Shown here: positions 18,432 through 27,817 of the stretch, one piece after another | How positions within the stretch are numbered: the stretch's first letter is position 1 | How the letters are laid out: each line of letters opens with the position of its first letter | NCBI RefSeq assembly: GCF_031426495.1 | Contig: NZ_JANPLK010000029.1 | Coordinates: forward strand, 19,539-83,538 | DNA from: Gemmatimonas sp. | GTDB taxonomy: Bacteria > Gemmatimonadota > Gemmatimonadetes > Gemmatimonadales > Gemmatimonadaceae | Length of the DNA stretch: 64,000 nucleotides | Direction: 5' to 3' | Program-made: the position numbers and the translations under genes | Notes under the pieces: generated by a model | Database searches by the model: none | What the model was told of the DNA's origin: nothing | Seen by the model: only the letters and a program-made list of their open reading frames with translations

Positions 18432-20474
18432 CTACACCGACACGATCGGCAACAATCGAGAGGCCACGACTTCGGAGATGTCGAGCACCGGCACGCTGCT
18501 GCCGGCACCGGTCACACCGTCGGTGATCATCGTCATGCAGAACGGACAGGCCACGGCGATCTGATCGGCGCCCGTGGCCAACAGCTCCTCGCTGCGCTCC
18601 ACGTTCACGCGCTTACCGACGTTCTCTTCCATCCACATGCGACCACCGCCGGCGCCACAGCACATACCGCGACTCTTCGTGCGCGGCGGCTCCACCAGTT
18701 CCATGATCGGCAGCGCCCGCTTGAGCGTGTTGCGCGGCGCGTCGTAGATCTCGTTGTAGCGACCGAGGTAGCACGAGTCGTGATACGCGACCTTGAGCCG
18801 CTGCCCGTGCTCGGTGTCGAGCGGCACGCGACCGGCTTCGAGCAACCGCTCGATGTAGTCGGTGTGGTGAATGACTTCGTAATTGCCACCGATGTCCGGA
18901 AACTCGCTGCCCATTTGATGGAAACAATGCGGGCAGAAAGTCACGATGGTTTTCACGTTGTAGCCGTCGAGCGTTTCGATCACGCCCTTGGCGAGCATCT
19001 GATACAGATACTCGTTGCCCATTCGACGGGCCGGATCGCCGTGACAGGTCTCTTCCTGGCCGAGAATCGCAAAGCGCACGTTCGCCGCCTGCAAAATGCG
19101 CGCGAACGCCACCGTGATTTTTTTGGCGCGATCGTCGAACGATCCCATGCAACCGACCCAGAACAGGATGTCGGCCTTCTCGCCCTTCTCCACCAGCTCG
19201 GCCATCGTGGGGATGTCCATCCCCTCGGCCCACTGCGCTCGGTCCGACGCACTGAAGGCCCACGGGCTGCCGTTGCGCTCGAGACTCGTGAGCGCCGGTG
19301 CCAGCTCGTCCGGAAAGCGCGACTCCATGAGCACCAGATCGCGACGCAACTCGTTGATGATGTCGAGCTGGTCGATGCTGACCGGGCACTCCGTCACGCA
19401 GGCGCGGCAGCTGGTGCACGCCCACAGTTCTTCTTCGGTGATCCAGTCGTCGAGCAGGTTCTTGGCGAGCACCGCCGTCTGCGCTTCGCTGGCCGTACCG
19501 CCGCTCGCTGCAATCGCATCGAGCGTTGTCGCCTTTTCGGTCAATCGCGCACGCGTTTTCACGACGATCATGCGCGGTGACAGCAGCTTGCCCGTCGTGT
19601 TGGCCGGACAGACGGCGGTGCAACGACCGCACTCGGTGCACGAATAGCCGTCGAGCAGGTTCTTCCAGCTCAGATGCTCGACATCGGACGCGCCGAACTG
19701 TTCGGCATTCTCGGCTTCGAGATCCATCGGGCGCATGGCGCCGATGCGGCCCGGGCCGCTCGTGTTGGAGAACCACACGTTGATGAGCGACGTGAGCACA
19801 TGCAGGTGCTTGGAACCGGGCAGATGATTCAGGAAGTACAGAATCAATACGGCATGAATCCACCACGACCCACGCGCCACAAGGTGCGCCGTTTCCGCCG
19901 ACACGCTACTGAACAGCGGCAGTAACAACCCGGAGATAATGCGACCGTCTGGCGACGCGCCCGTACGCAGCTCCATCACGAACAACAGCAACAGCGTGAG
20001 CATGAGCGTCGCGATCATGCTCAGGATGAACACGGCGTCGGCGCCACTCACCTCAGCGAAGCGCTTCGGCTTGATCACCAGACGACGGTACAGCAGATAC
20101 ACCACGGGGATCAGCACGAAGACCGCGAAGATCTCCTGCGACACGACGTACGGGAGGTACAGGAACCGCGGAAGAATCACGTCCCAAGTGAAGGGCGTGT
20201 AGAGCCCTTGGATCATGATCTCGAGCGTACCGAGGCCGAGCACACAGAAACCCCAGAACACGAGGGCGTGCATCATGCCGCCAACCGGGTCGCGCAGAAT
20301 TTTGCTCTGCCCGAGCCCGATCAGCAGGAAGTTTTTCGTGCGCTGATCGGGGTGGTCGGTACGCACTTCCTCGTGGCCGATATTCAGCCAGCGCTTCAGC
20401 CGTTTCGCGCTGCGGGCGAAGAACCCGAGCGCGACGGCGAGAATGACCGCGAAGACGAGATTCGAGACCCCCAT
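18432..20474 (-). CDS. Membrane Fe-S oxidoreductase, EtfD-like ETF:quinone oxidoreductase
   Basis: This 680-residue protein has about six N-terminal membrane helices (NarI-like, quinone and heme side). Two 4Fe-4S motifs follow (CTECGRCTAVCP and CTSCRACVTECP). The C-terminal half is a CCG heterodisulfide-reductase-type region with WVGCMGSFDD, FCPHCFHQMG, YHDSCYLGRYN and MCCGAGGGRMW. The same architecture is known in mycobacterial EtfD, which passes electrons from electron-transfer flavoprotein to the quinone pool. Here it directly follows etfA (8-base gap) and lies downstream of etfB and an acyl-CoA dehydrogenase, which strongly supports that role. Confidence 0.9.
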   Translation of the reverse strand: MGVSNLVFAVILAVALGFFARSAKRLKRWLNIGHEEVRTDHPDQRTKNFLLIGLGQSKILRDPVGGMMHALVFWGFCVLGLGTLEIMIQGLYTPFTWDVILPRFLYLPYVVSQEIFAVFVLIPVVYLLYRRLVIKPKRFAEVSGADAVFILSMIATLMLTLLLLFVMELRTGASPDGRIISGLLLPLFSSVSAETAHLVARGSWWIHAVLILYFLNHLPGSKHLHVLTSLINVWFSNTSGPGRIGAMRPMDLEAENAEQFGASDVEHLSWKNLLDGYSCTECGRCTAVCPANTTGKLLSPRMIVVKTRARLTEKATTLDAIAASGGTASEAQTAVLAKNLLDDWITEEELWACTSCRACVTECPVSIDQLDIINELRRDLVLMESRFPDELAPALTSLERNGSPWAFSASDRAQWAEGMDIPTMAELVEKGEKADILFWVGCMGSFDDRAKKITVAFARILQAANVRFAILGQEETCHGDPARRMGNEYLYQMLAKGVIETLDGYNVKTIVTFCPHCFHQMGSEFPDIGGNYEVIHHTDYIERLLEAGRVPLDTEHGQRLKVAYHDSCYLGRYNEIYDAPRNTLKRALPIMELVEPPRTKSRGMCCGAGGGRMWMEENVGKRVNVERSEELLATGADQIAVACPFCMTMITDGVTGAGSSVPVLDISEVVASRLLPIVSV

Positions 20475-20482
20475 GTTCCCGG

Positions 20483-21472
20483 TCAGCCTTGCGCCTTGGC
20501 AGCCTTCACGGCGGCGGTGAGCGCCGGCATGATCTCGAACACATCACCCACGATGCCGTAGTCGGCAATCTTGAAGATCGGGGCGTCCTTGTCCTTGTTG
20601 ATCGCCACGATCGTCTTTGAGGTGCGCATACCGGCCAGGTGCTGAATGGCGCCCGAAATGCCGACGGCCACGTACAGGTTCGGGCTCACGTTGCGTCCCG
20701 TCTGGCCGATCTGATCCGAGTGCGGGCGCCAGCCCTCGTCGGTCACCGCGCGGGTTGCCCCCACAGCGGCGTTGCCGAAGGCGTCGGCAAGATCTTCGCA
20801 CAGCTTGAAGTTCTCGGGCGCCTTGAGGCCGCGACCACCGGCCACGATCACCGGCGCGTCGTTGAGATCGAGCTTGCCGGTGTTGCCTTGCTTGAGCTCC
20901 ACCACCTTCACGCGCGACGCCAGTGGATCAGCGGCCGACGTGATCGAGGTGGTCGCGAGCGCCCGCGGCGCCTCCGCCGGCTGGAACGCCGCCGGACGCA
21001 CCGACAACAGCGCCGGCGTCCCGGAGAGCGCCAACGTGGCGATCACCTTGCCGTTCATGTTGAAGTGCTGACCCAACACCGCGCCGCCGTCCACCGTGAA
21101 GCCGGTGAGATCGGCGGCGAGACCGACGCCCAGCTTCGCCGCCACGCGCGGTGACAAGTCGCGTCCCTGCGCGGTTGCGCTGAACAGCGCGTAGCCGTAC
21201 GTACCGCTGCCTAGCTGTTGGGCCACCGTCGCTGCGAGGGCTTCGGGATTGTACTGCGCGAATCCGGCGTGCTCGAGCACGAGCACCGAGTCGGCACCGT
21301 ACTGCGCCAGCGAGGCCGCCTTGGCACCAATGCCAGCGTCACCGGCGAGGAGCGCATGCACGCTGCCGCCACCGGAGAGATCGGCCAGAGCACGACCGGC
21401 GGTCACGGCTTCGAGCGCCACCTTGCGCAGGTCGCCACCACGCACTTCTGCGAATACGAGAACGTTGGCCAT
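20483..21472 (-). CDS. etfA: Electron transfer flavoprotein, alpha subunit
   Basis: This is the FAD-binding alpha subunit of electron-transfer flavoprotein, 329 residues. The start at 21472 begins with the family N-terminus (MANVLVFAEVRGGDLRKVA), one base after the etfB stop; the upstream extension of the open frame is spurious. The C-terminal FAD domain contains VAGGRGLKAPENF, the GATRAVTDEGW segment, QIGQTGRNVSPNLYVAVGISGAIQHLAGM and INKDKDAPIFKIADYGIVGD. With EtfB it carries electrons from the dehydrogenase upstream to the membrane Fe-S protein downstream. Confidence 0.97.
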   Translation of the reverse strand: MANVLVFAEVRGGDLRKVALEAVTAGRALADLSGGGSVHALLAGDAGIGAKAASLAQYGADSVLVLEHAGFAQYNPEALAATVAQQLGSGTYGYALFSATAQGRDLSPRVAAKLGVGLAADLTGFTVDGGAVLGQHFNMNGKVIATLALSGTPALLSVRPAAFQPAEAPRALATTSITSAADPLASRVKVVELKQGNTGKLDLNDAPVIVAGGRGLKAPENFKLCEDLADAFGNAAVGATRAVTDEGWRPHSDQIGQTGRNVSPNLYVAVGISGAIQHLAGMRTSKTIVAINKDKDAPIFKIADYGIVGDVFEIMPALTAAVKAAKAQG

Positions 21473-21473
21473 C

Positions 21474-22229
21474 TCAGAGCACCTTCGCTTCGGTCTGGAG
21501 GAGTCGTACGAGCTCGGGCACCGCGGCGGAACTGTCACCGAGAATGCGACCGGCAGCCCGTTCGGGGGGCAGCGCCATCTTGTGCACCGTCACCTTCGCG
21601 TCGCCGAGCTGCGCCGGCTTCACGTCGAGCGGCTTCTTCTTGGCGGCCATAATGCCCTTGAGCGATGGCAGCCGTTCCTTGTTCAGGCCGTCGTCGATGG
21701 TGAGCACCGCAGGAAGCGGGAACTCCATGACTTCCGTCGCGCCTTCGAGTGCGCGTTCGGCCCGACCGGTGCTGCCGGAGATGTCGAGCTTGAAGACGTT
21801 CGTCACGCACGGCAGATCGAGCAGCTCGGCCACCATCGGGCCCGTCATCTGATTCATCGAATCGATGGCGATGCGTCCGAAGAGGACGAGGTCGTAGCCG
21901 CCCTCTTTGATTTCGGCGGCGAGCGCACGCGCAATGGCGAGACCGTCGGCCGGAATGCTATCGGCCTTCAGCAGCACTCCGCGATCGGCACCCATGGCGA
22001 GCGCCTTGCGAATCTGCTCCTGTGCCGCGTCGGGTCCGAGGGAGATCACGGCCACTTCACCCACATTGCCGTTCTTCTCCTTCAACTGCAGCGCGGCTTC
22101 GATCGCCCACAGATCGAAGTCGTTGACGTCGTACTTGAGACCCGCTTCATCTACGCGGGAGCCGTCAGCGGTGATGGCGAACTTCACTTCCATGACCGGG
22201 ACGCGCTTGATGCACACGGCGATCTTCAC
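21474..22229 (-). CDS. etfB: Electron transfer flavoprotein, beta subunit
   Basis: This is the 251-residue EtfB subunit, which binds AMP structurally and docks acyl-CoA dehydrogenases. Family marks include the N-terminus KIAVCIKRVP, NDFDLWAIEAALQLKE, ALAMGADRGVLL and the partner-recognition region QMTGPMVAELLDLPCVTNVF. It starts 130 bases after the acyl-CoA dehydrogenase stop and ends one base before etfA, so etfB-etfA-Fe-S protein should be one transcript unit. The conserved leucine used for dehydrogenase docking was not individually located. Confidence 0.97.
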   Translation of the reverse strand: MKIAVCIKRVPVMEVKFAITADGSRVDEAGLKYDVNDFDLWAIEAALQLKEKNGNVGEVAVISLGPDAAQEQIRKALAMGADRGVLLKADSIPADGLAIARALAAEIKEGGYDLVLFGRIAIDSMNQMTGPMVAELLDLPCVTNVFKLDISGSTGRAERALEGATEVMEFPLPAVLTIDDGLNKERLPSLKGIMAAKKKPLDVKPAQLGDAKVTVHKMALPPERAAGRILGDSSAAVPELVRLLQTEAKVL

Positions 22230-22359
22230 CGCGGACGCTCCGTAAAAGAGGCTGATAAAGAATCTGCGAGGTAGGAACTACTTCGCTGGGGAAGCTAGGC
22301 GCGGGTCCCCCCGCCGGCAATGCGACGGGAGCGTCACCTTTTGGCCGCTCCGCTCACCC

Positions 22360-23598
22360 CTACTTGAACGCGTTAAGTCCCGTAATGGCCTGTCCGAGAA
22401 TGAGCGAGTGCACGTCGTGCGTCCCCTCGTACGTATAGACGCTCTCGAGATTTGCCATATGGCGCATCGCGCTGTACTCGGCCAGGATGCCGTTGCCGCC
22501 GAGCAAGCGACGCGCTTCTCGGGCGATGTCGGTGGCGATGCTGACGTTGTTGCGCTTGGCCAGCGACACCTGCGTGGGCGTGAAATTGCCGGCGTCCTTG
22601 AGGCGACCCAGGTGCAGCGACACCAGCTGCGCCTTCGTGAGTTCGGTGAGCATGTCGGCCAAGCGGACCTGCTGGATCTGAAAGCCGCCGATCGGCTTGT
22701 CGAACATCACGCGATTCTTCGAGTACGAGACTGCCTCCTCGAAACAGGCCATGGCGGCGCCAAGCACGCCCCACGAGATGCCGTAGCGCGCCTGCGTCAG
22801 GCACATGAGCGGGCTCTTGAGCCCCTTTGACTCGGGCAGGATGGCGTCGGCCGGCACGTGTACGTCGGTGAGCACCAGCTCCGAGGTGTAGCTGGCTCGC
22901 AGCGAGAGCTTGCCGTGCTGATCCTTGGCGTGGAAGCCCGGCAGCGATGTGTCGACGACAAAGCCGCGGATGCTGCTGTCGTCGGTGCTGTCGCCGGTCT
23001 TGGCCCAGACAATGGCGACATGCGCCTTGGATCCGTTGGTGATCCACATCTTGCCGCCGTTGATGATCCAGCTGCCGTCGGCCTGCTGCTTGGCGCGGGT
23101 GATCATCCCCGACGGGTTCGACCCGTAGTCGGCTTCGGTGAGGCCGAAGCAGCCGATCATCTCCGCCTTGGCGAGCTTGGGCAGATAGTGCTGCTTCTGC
23201 GCTTCCGATCCGAAGGCAAAGATCGGATACATGACGAGCGCGCCCTGCACCGACGCGAACGAGCGGATGCCCGAGTCGCCGCGCTCCAGTTCCTGCATGA
23301 TCAGCCCGTAAGCCACGCTCGAGAGGCCGGCGCAGCCGTACTCCTCGGGGAGGTTAGCGCCCAATACGCCGAGCTCGGCCATCTCGGCCACGAGCTCGTC
23401 GGGGAAGCGTCCCTGCACATAGCACTCGCCGATGATCGGCAGCACGCGCTCGTCCACGAACTTCCGGATCGTGTCTCGAATGGAGCGCTCTTCTTCGGTG
23501 AGCGCCGCATCGATGTTGAACAGGTCGGCGGCGTGCGCCTTGAGCTCGACGGAGGGCAGCGCGGCGATCGCGCTCGCGGACAGGAGATCAGTCGACAT
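22360..23598 (-). CDS. gcdH: Acyl-CoA dehydrogenase, glutaryl-CoA dehydrogenase type
   Basis: This 412-residue FAD-dependent acyl-CoA dehydrogenase resembles glutaryl-CoA dehydrogenase. Evidence is the IGCFGLTEADYGSNP flavin segment, KMWITNGSKAHVAIVWAKT, and RYGISWGVLGAAMACFEEA. The C-terminal YTYEGTHDVHSLILGQAITG carries the catalytic glutamate. GcdH converts glutaryl-CoA to crotonyl-CoA in lysine and aromatic degradation. The adjacent etfBA and EtfD-like genes are the expected electron path. Substrate choice is inferred from overall similarity; an isovaleryl or other short-chain enzyme is the main alternative. Confidence 0.9.
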   Translation of the reverse strand: MSTDLLSASAIAALPSVELKAHAADLFNIDAALTEEERSIRDTIRKFVDERVLPIIGECYVQGRFPDELVAEMAELGVLGANLPEEYGCAGLSSVAYGLIMQELERGDSGIRSFASVQGALVMYPIFAFGSEAQKQHYLPKLAKAEMIGCFGLTEADYGSNPSGMITRAKQQADGSWIINGGKMWITNGSKAHVAIVWAKTGDSTDDSSIRGFVVDTSLPGFHAKDQHGKLSLRASYTSELVLTDVHVPADAILPESKGLKSPLMCLTQARYGISWGVLGAAMACFEEAVSYSKNRVMFDKPIGGFQIQQVRLADMLTELTKAQLVSLHLGRLKDAGNFTPTQVSLAKRNNVSIATDIAREARRLLGGNGILAEYSAMRHMANLESVYTYEGTHDVHSLILGQAITGLNAFK

Positions 23599-23688
23599 GT
23601 GGGAAGCCTTTCAGCTGGAGAAGCGAGGGGGTATTCGGCGAAATCTAGCGTGTTACCAAGGTGAAGCGACCATCACGCTCGAGTTTGG

Positions 23689-23717
23689 TTGACATACGAG
23701 TTAATGCGCTGTCCTAT
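23689..23717 (+). promoter_or_regulatory. Sigma-70-type promoter for the repeat lipoprotein
   Basis: A perfect -35 box TTGACA (23689-23694) is followed by a 17-base spacer and a moderate -10 box TCCTAT (23712-23717). It sits 40 bases before the ATG at 23757, in the 158-base divergent gap with gcdH. A GAGG ribosome site lies just before the tandem ATG ATG start. Confidence 0.6.
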
Positions 23718-23756
23718 CACTTGGTTCACACGACATGACTTTTTTCTCATGAGGAC

Positions 23757-26591
23757 ATGATGCATCGTTGGCCGTCGTTCGTTCGTTCCGCCGTTCTAAC
23801 CCTCGCCTTGGCCGCGTGCTCGAGCGGCGGTGATGGCGGCACGACGCAACCGCCCGTCACCCAGAGCATTGGGCTGTCCCTGTCTGCCACGTCGGGCACA
23901 ATCGCCCGCGGCGCCTCGGGGAATTCCACGATCACCGTGAGTCGGGTGGGTGGCTACTCGGGGAGCGTGGCGCTCACCACCGAGAATTTGCCGACGGGTG
24001 TCACGGCCGACTTTACGCCGTCGACGCTGTCCGGGTCAGCGACCAGTGCGACGGTGGTGTTCAACGTCGGAACGACGGCGGCGGCGGGATCGAGCACGAT
24101 CACGGTGCGTGCGGCGGGCAGTGGCGTGACGGCCGTAACGAGCACGTATGCGTTGACCATTCCGGCACCGGCGGTGGCGCTCACGGCGGGCAGCGGGGCC
24201 ACTTCCATCGTGGTTGGTGGATCGGCAACCGTACCGATCACGATCACGCGTTCCAACGGCTTCACTGATGCGGTGACATTGGCGGCGACGGGGCTCCCCA
24301 CCGGTGTAACGGCGACGTTCACGCCGGCGACGATCGCGGCGGGTTCGACGACCAGCACGCTCAGTCTGACCGTCGCGGGCACGGCGACCCCTGGCGCGAG
24401 CACGATCACGATCAGTGCGTCGGGTACCGGTGTGACCACGCAGACGGCAAGCCTGGCGCTCACGCTGACGGCGGCCGCGACACCGGCCGTCTCGCTCACG
24501 TCGACTCCGGCCGCCGTGAGCATCGTGGCGGGTACGAACGGCACCACGGCCATCGGCGTGTCACGCACCGGCGGCTTCGCTGGTGACGTCACGCTGGCGC
24601 TGGAAGGCGCACCGGCCGGTGTAACGGGCGCGTTCTCGGCCAATCCGGTGTTGGCGGCGGGCACGGCCAGCACGCTGACGATTACGACTACGGGTGCCGC
24701 CGTGCCGGGCATCTACAATCTCACGGTGCGTGGTACCGGTACCGGCGTGACGGCGGCCACGACGACCGTAGCGGTCACCGTTGCCGCGGCACCGGCCATT
24801 ACCGTAGCGGCTACACCCGCTGCGGTCACGGTCGCAGCAGGCAGCGCGGTGACTACGGCGGTCACGATCACGCGCGTAGGTGGCTACGCGGCTGACGTCG
24901 CGCTGGCGGCCACGGGCCTACCGGCCGGTGTGACGGCAGGATTTGCCCCGGCAACGCTTACCGGCGCGACGCTTACCAGCACGCTTACGCTGACGTCGAC
25001 CACTGGTGCAGCCGTTGGCGCGGCTACGGTCACGGTGACCGCGTCGGGCACCGGCGTGACGGCGCGGACGGCGACCGTTAACCTCACGGTCACGGCTGCT
25101 CCGACGTACACGACGGCCGCGACCGCCGTGACGGCGCAGCAGGGCACGGCCGGCACGAGCACGGTAACACTCACGCGTGGCGGTGGATTCGCCGGTCCGG
25201 TGAACCTCGCGGTCACGGGATTGCCGGCCGGTGTGACGGCCGCGTTCAATCCGGCGACTGTGACGGGCACGACCTCAACGCTCACGCTCACGGTGGGCGG
25301 TGCGGTTGCCGCGGGCAACTACACCGGCGTGATCACGGGCACGACGGCGGGACTGGCGGATGTCACGGCGAACGTGGCGCTTACGGTCACGGCGACGGGT
25401 GGTGGGACGGGAAATGTGAACTGGCAATTCTGCGAGACCGGCCGCTTCCCGCTCTGGTTTGCGTTCCGTGACGGTACGACTGGCGCGTGGACACGAGTGA
25501 CCGCTGGCGCCAATCAGACCTACTCGTTCACCATCAACAGCGCCGTGGGCGGCGTGGCGTACGCGCAGCCGCTCAGCGGCGGGCCGGCGCAGGTCACCGT
25601 CAACTACTTCACGCGCACCGAACTCACGCAGATGGGCACCCTCGAGTGCGTGAACAATCGTGCGACGAAAGCGCTCACCGGCTCTTTCGCCGGACTGGCT
25701 TCAGGCCAAACCGGAACGGTGAATGTGGGCAGCTCACTCGGCTCGGCAGCGTTCCCGACCACGACGTTCAGTCTCGATGCGGATGACGGTGCGACCGATC
25801 TCCTTGCGTTCCGGACGACCACGGTCAGTGGCGGAACTTCCGTCTCGATCGCGGCCGATCGCGCGGTGCTCCGACGTGACGTGAACTACACGGCGAACAG
25901 CGCGATTCCGGTGATTGACTTCAACGGGGCTGAGTCGTTCCCCGTGCAAACGGCGCAGTTCACCGTGAACGGCGGCGGCAGCGACATCGTTCAAGTGTAC
26001 GCCAACTTCCAGAGCACCAACGGCAGTTTCTCCGGCTTCGCGTTCGGTGCGCTGTTCGGCGGGGCGTCGCCGTATACCGTCTATGGCATTCCGCTGGCGC
26101 GTACGCGTGCCGGCGACCTGCACATGGCCATCGCTCTGGCTTCCACGTTCAGCGGCAGCGAGGTATCCCAGACACGCCTCGTCGCACAGTACAATCGTGA
26201 ATTGGCGAATCGCACGCTCACGATCGGCCCGTCGCTCACCGTGCCGGCCATCACCGTCGCCGGTACGTCGCCCTTCGCCCGACTGAAGTCGAGGGGCAGT
26301 TGGCAGGCAGACTATGCGGACGCGGTCGGTGCTGGATTCACACAATCCGCCGGCACAGCGCGTTCGTGGACACTCTTGGCATCACGCGGCTATTTCGGTG
26401 CATCGGGTGAATACGACCTCGAAACGCCAGACTTCAGTGGTGTGGTCGGCTTTGACAACAACTGGGGACTTCGCACCGGCGTCGCGACAACGTGGACGAC
26501 CAACGCTCAGGGTGGTCTCACCGGCTTCAACCAGATCATCGAAGGCGCCTCGTTCAAGACGGCGGCGCGAATCGGTACTGTGACACCGTAA
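23757..26591 (+). CDS. Lipoprotein with five Ig-like repeats and unknown C-terminal domain
   Basis: This 944-residue protein is probably anchored by lipid: the signal ends in LALAACSSGG. From about residue 37 to 545 it has five tandem beta-sandwich repeats of about 100 residues. Each carries the pattern GGxxGxVxLxxxxLPxGVTaxFxPxT, then STLTLTV and TxxaSGTGVT. The repeats are very Thr/Ala/Gly-rich. The last about 395 residues form a separate domain beginning NVNWQFCETGRFPLWFAFRDG, which I do not recognise. A surface or secreted adhesive or structural role is inferred. A start one codon later (ATG 23760) is possible. Confidence 0.85.
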   Translation: MMHRWPSFVRSAVLTLALAACSSGGDGGTTQPPVTQSIGLSLSATSGTIARGASGNSTITVSRVGGYSGSVALTTENLPTGVTADFTPSTLSGSATSATVVFNVGTTAAAGSSTITVRAAGSGVTAVTSTYALTIPAPAVALTAGSGATSIVVGGSATVPITITRSNGFTDAVTLAATGLPTGVTATFTPATIAAGSTTSTLSLTVAGTATPGASTITISASGTGVTTQTASLALTLTAAATPAVSLTSTPAAVSIVAGTNGTTAIGVSRTGGFAGDVTLALEGAPAGVTGAFSANPVLAAGTASTLTITTTGAAVPGIYNLTVRGTGTGVTAATTTVAVTVAAAPAITVAATPAAVTVAAGSAVTTAVTITRVGGYAADVALAATGLPAGVTAGFAPATLTGATLTSTLTLTSTTGAAVGAATVTVTASGTGVTARTATVNLTVTAAPTYTTAATAVTAQQGTAGTSTVTLTRGGGFAGPVNLAVTGLPAGVTAAFNPATVTGTTSTLTLTVGGAVAAGNYTGVITGTTAGLADVTANVALTVTATGGGTGNVNWQFCETGRFPLWFAFRDGTTGAWTRVTAGANQTYSFTINSAVGGVAYAQPLSGGPAQVTVNYFTRTELTQMGTLECVNNRATKALTGSFAGLASGQTGTVNVGSSLGSAAFPTTTFSLDADDGATDLLAFRTTTVSGGTSVSIAADRAVLRRDVNYTANSAIPVIDFNGAESFPVQTAQFTVNGGGSDIVQVYANFQSTNGSFSGFAFGALFGGASPYTVYGIPLARTRAGDLHMAIALASTFSGSEVSQTRLVAQYNRELANRTLTIGPSLTVPAITVAGTSPFARLKSRGSWQADYADAVGAGFTQSAGTARSWTLLASRGYFGASGEYDLETPDFSGVVGFDNNWGLRTGVATTWTTNAQGGLTGFNQIIEGASFKTAARIGTVTP
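23865..25400 (+). repeat. Five tandem about 300-bp Ig-like coding repeats
   Basis: The DNA encodes five head-to-tail repeats of about 100 codons. The recurring GGtGTnACGGC stretch encodes the GVTA segment of each unit. The units have diverged, so the repetition is clearer in protein than in DNA. Recombination between units could change repeat number. Confidence 0.7.
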
Positions 26592-26617
26592 GCCATACCA
26601 GCTCAACAGGACGACAC

Positions 26618-26644
26618 GGGGGACGCGCAGTTTGCGCGTCCCCC
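26618..26644 (+). terminator. Stem-loop terminator after first repeat lipoprotein
   Basis: An 11-bp GC-rich stem (26618-26628 with 26634-26644), with one further A-T pair closing the loop, lies 27 bases past the stop at 26591. The following bases are only mildly T-rich, so termination strength is uncertain. Confidence 0.6.
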
Positions 26645-26800
26645 GCGTTGGTTGCGAAGACAGTGACGGAATACGTCACCTCGCGTGTGCACCGTCACCG
26701 AGCGCACGAAAACCGGACCGACATTTGCTTTGCATGCATCGCACGTGACCGCGCGTACTCGCGCGGCGTACTTCTCAGCCTGTACAAGCGAGACGATGCG

Positions 26801-27808
26801 ATGAAAGCATGGTTACCGTTCCTTCTGTCCGCGGCGGTTCTGACCGCCGCGTGTTCCGACGATGACATCGTCAATCCGTCTGCCACGCTCGGCGTGTCGC
26901 TCGGCCAGACCGCCTCAGCCGTTGTTGTCGGCGGTAACACGACGGTGCCGATCACGCTCACGCGCGGCGGTGGTTTCAGCGGTTCGGTGAATCTGTCGGC
27001 CGAAAATCTCCCCACGGGCGTCACGGCAACCTTCACGCCCGCCACCGTGGCCGGCGGCACCACCAGCAGCGTGCTCACCCTCACCGCCGCCAGCACCGCC
27101 GCCGCAGCCACCAGCACGATCACGGTTCGTGCGACGGGCAACAACGTGAGCGCTGGCACCGCAACACTGCCGCTCACGGTGTCCAGCAACGGTCTGACGC
27201 TCGCCGCCAGTGCGACCACCGCGATGGCCGCGCAAGGAGCCGCCACGACTATCCCCGTGGTGATCAATCGCATCGGCACCTTCAGCGGTGATGTCACGTT
27301 GTCTGCCGAGAATCTGCCGACTGGCGTCACGGCGACGTTTGCGCCCGCCACGATCACTGGCACGAACCGCGTAAGCACGCTCACGCTGGCGGCGGCCGCC
27401 ACGGCCGTCGCAGGCGTGAATACCATCACGATCCGCGGCGCCGGCACTGGCGTTGGCGCGCAGACGCAGACGATCGCCTTCACCGTAGCGCCATCCACGA
27501 CCGCCGGCTTCGGCTTGTCGACCGCCCCCGCCGCGCTCAGCGTGCAGGCCGGCGCATCGGTGGCCAGCGCGATCACGGTGTCGCGTCAGAACAGCTTCGC
27601 GGGCAATGTGCAGCTGGCCGCAACGGGCGCCCCGACCGGCATGACGATCACGTTCACCCCGAATCCGGCAACGGGCACCGCGGTCGCCATCACGGTAGCG
27701 ACCACCTCGGCGACGCCGGCTGGCGTGTACGTGTTGCCGATCACGGGTACCTCGACCGGTGCCGCGAACTACGTGAGCACCCTCACGGTGATTGTCACCG
27801 CGCCGTAA
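26801..27808 (+). CDS. Lipoprotein with three Ig-like repeats
   Basis: This is a 335-residue paralogue of the preceding gene. The start at 26801 gives a lipoprotein signal MKAWLPFLLSAAVLTAACSDD; the open frame reaching back to 26492 is spurious. Three repeats of about 100 residues fill the mature protein, with the same LPTGVTATFTPATV core. The C-terminal domain of its neighbour is absent. It ends nine bases before the stop of the convergent SprT-like gene. A shared origin by duplication is likely; the function is unknown and probably at the cell surface. Confidence 0.82.
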   Translation: MKAWLPFLLSAAVLTAACSDDDIVNPSATLGVSLGQTASAVVVGGNTTVPITLTRGGGFSGSVNLSAENLPTGVTATFTPATVAGGTTSSVLTLTAASTAAAATSTITVRATGNNVSAGTATLPLTVSSNGLTLAASATTAMAAQGAATTIPVVINRIGTFSGDVTLSAENLPTGVTATFAPATITGTNRVSTLTLAAAATAVAGVNTITIRGAGTGVGAQTQTIAFTVAPSTTAGFGLSTAPAALSVQAGASVASAITVSRQNSFAGNVQLAATGAPTGMTITFTPNPATGTAVAITVATTSATPAGVYVLPITGTSTGAANYVSTLTVIVTAP

Positions 27809-27817
27809 CCTCGCGAC

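Noticed and set aside
23865..25400. CRISPR-like or other non-coding repeat array
   Set aside because: The periodicity is about 300 bases, stays in one reading frame and encodes beta-sandwich repeats. There are no short identical repeats with spacers.
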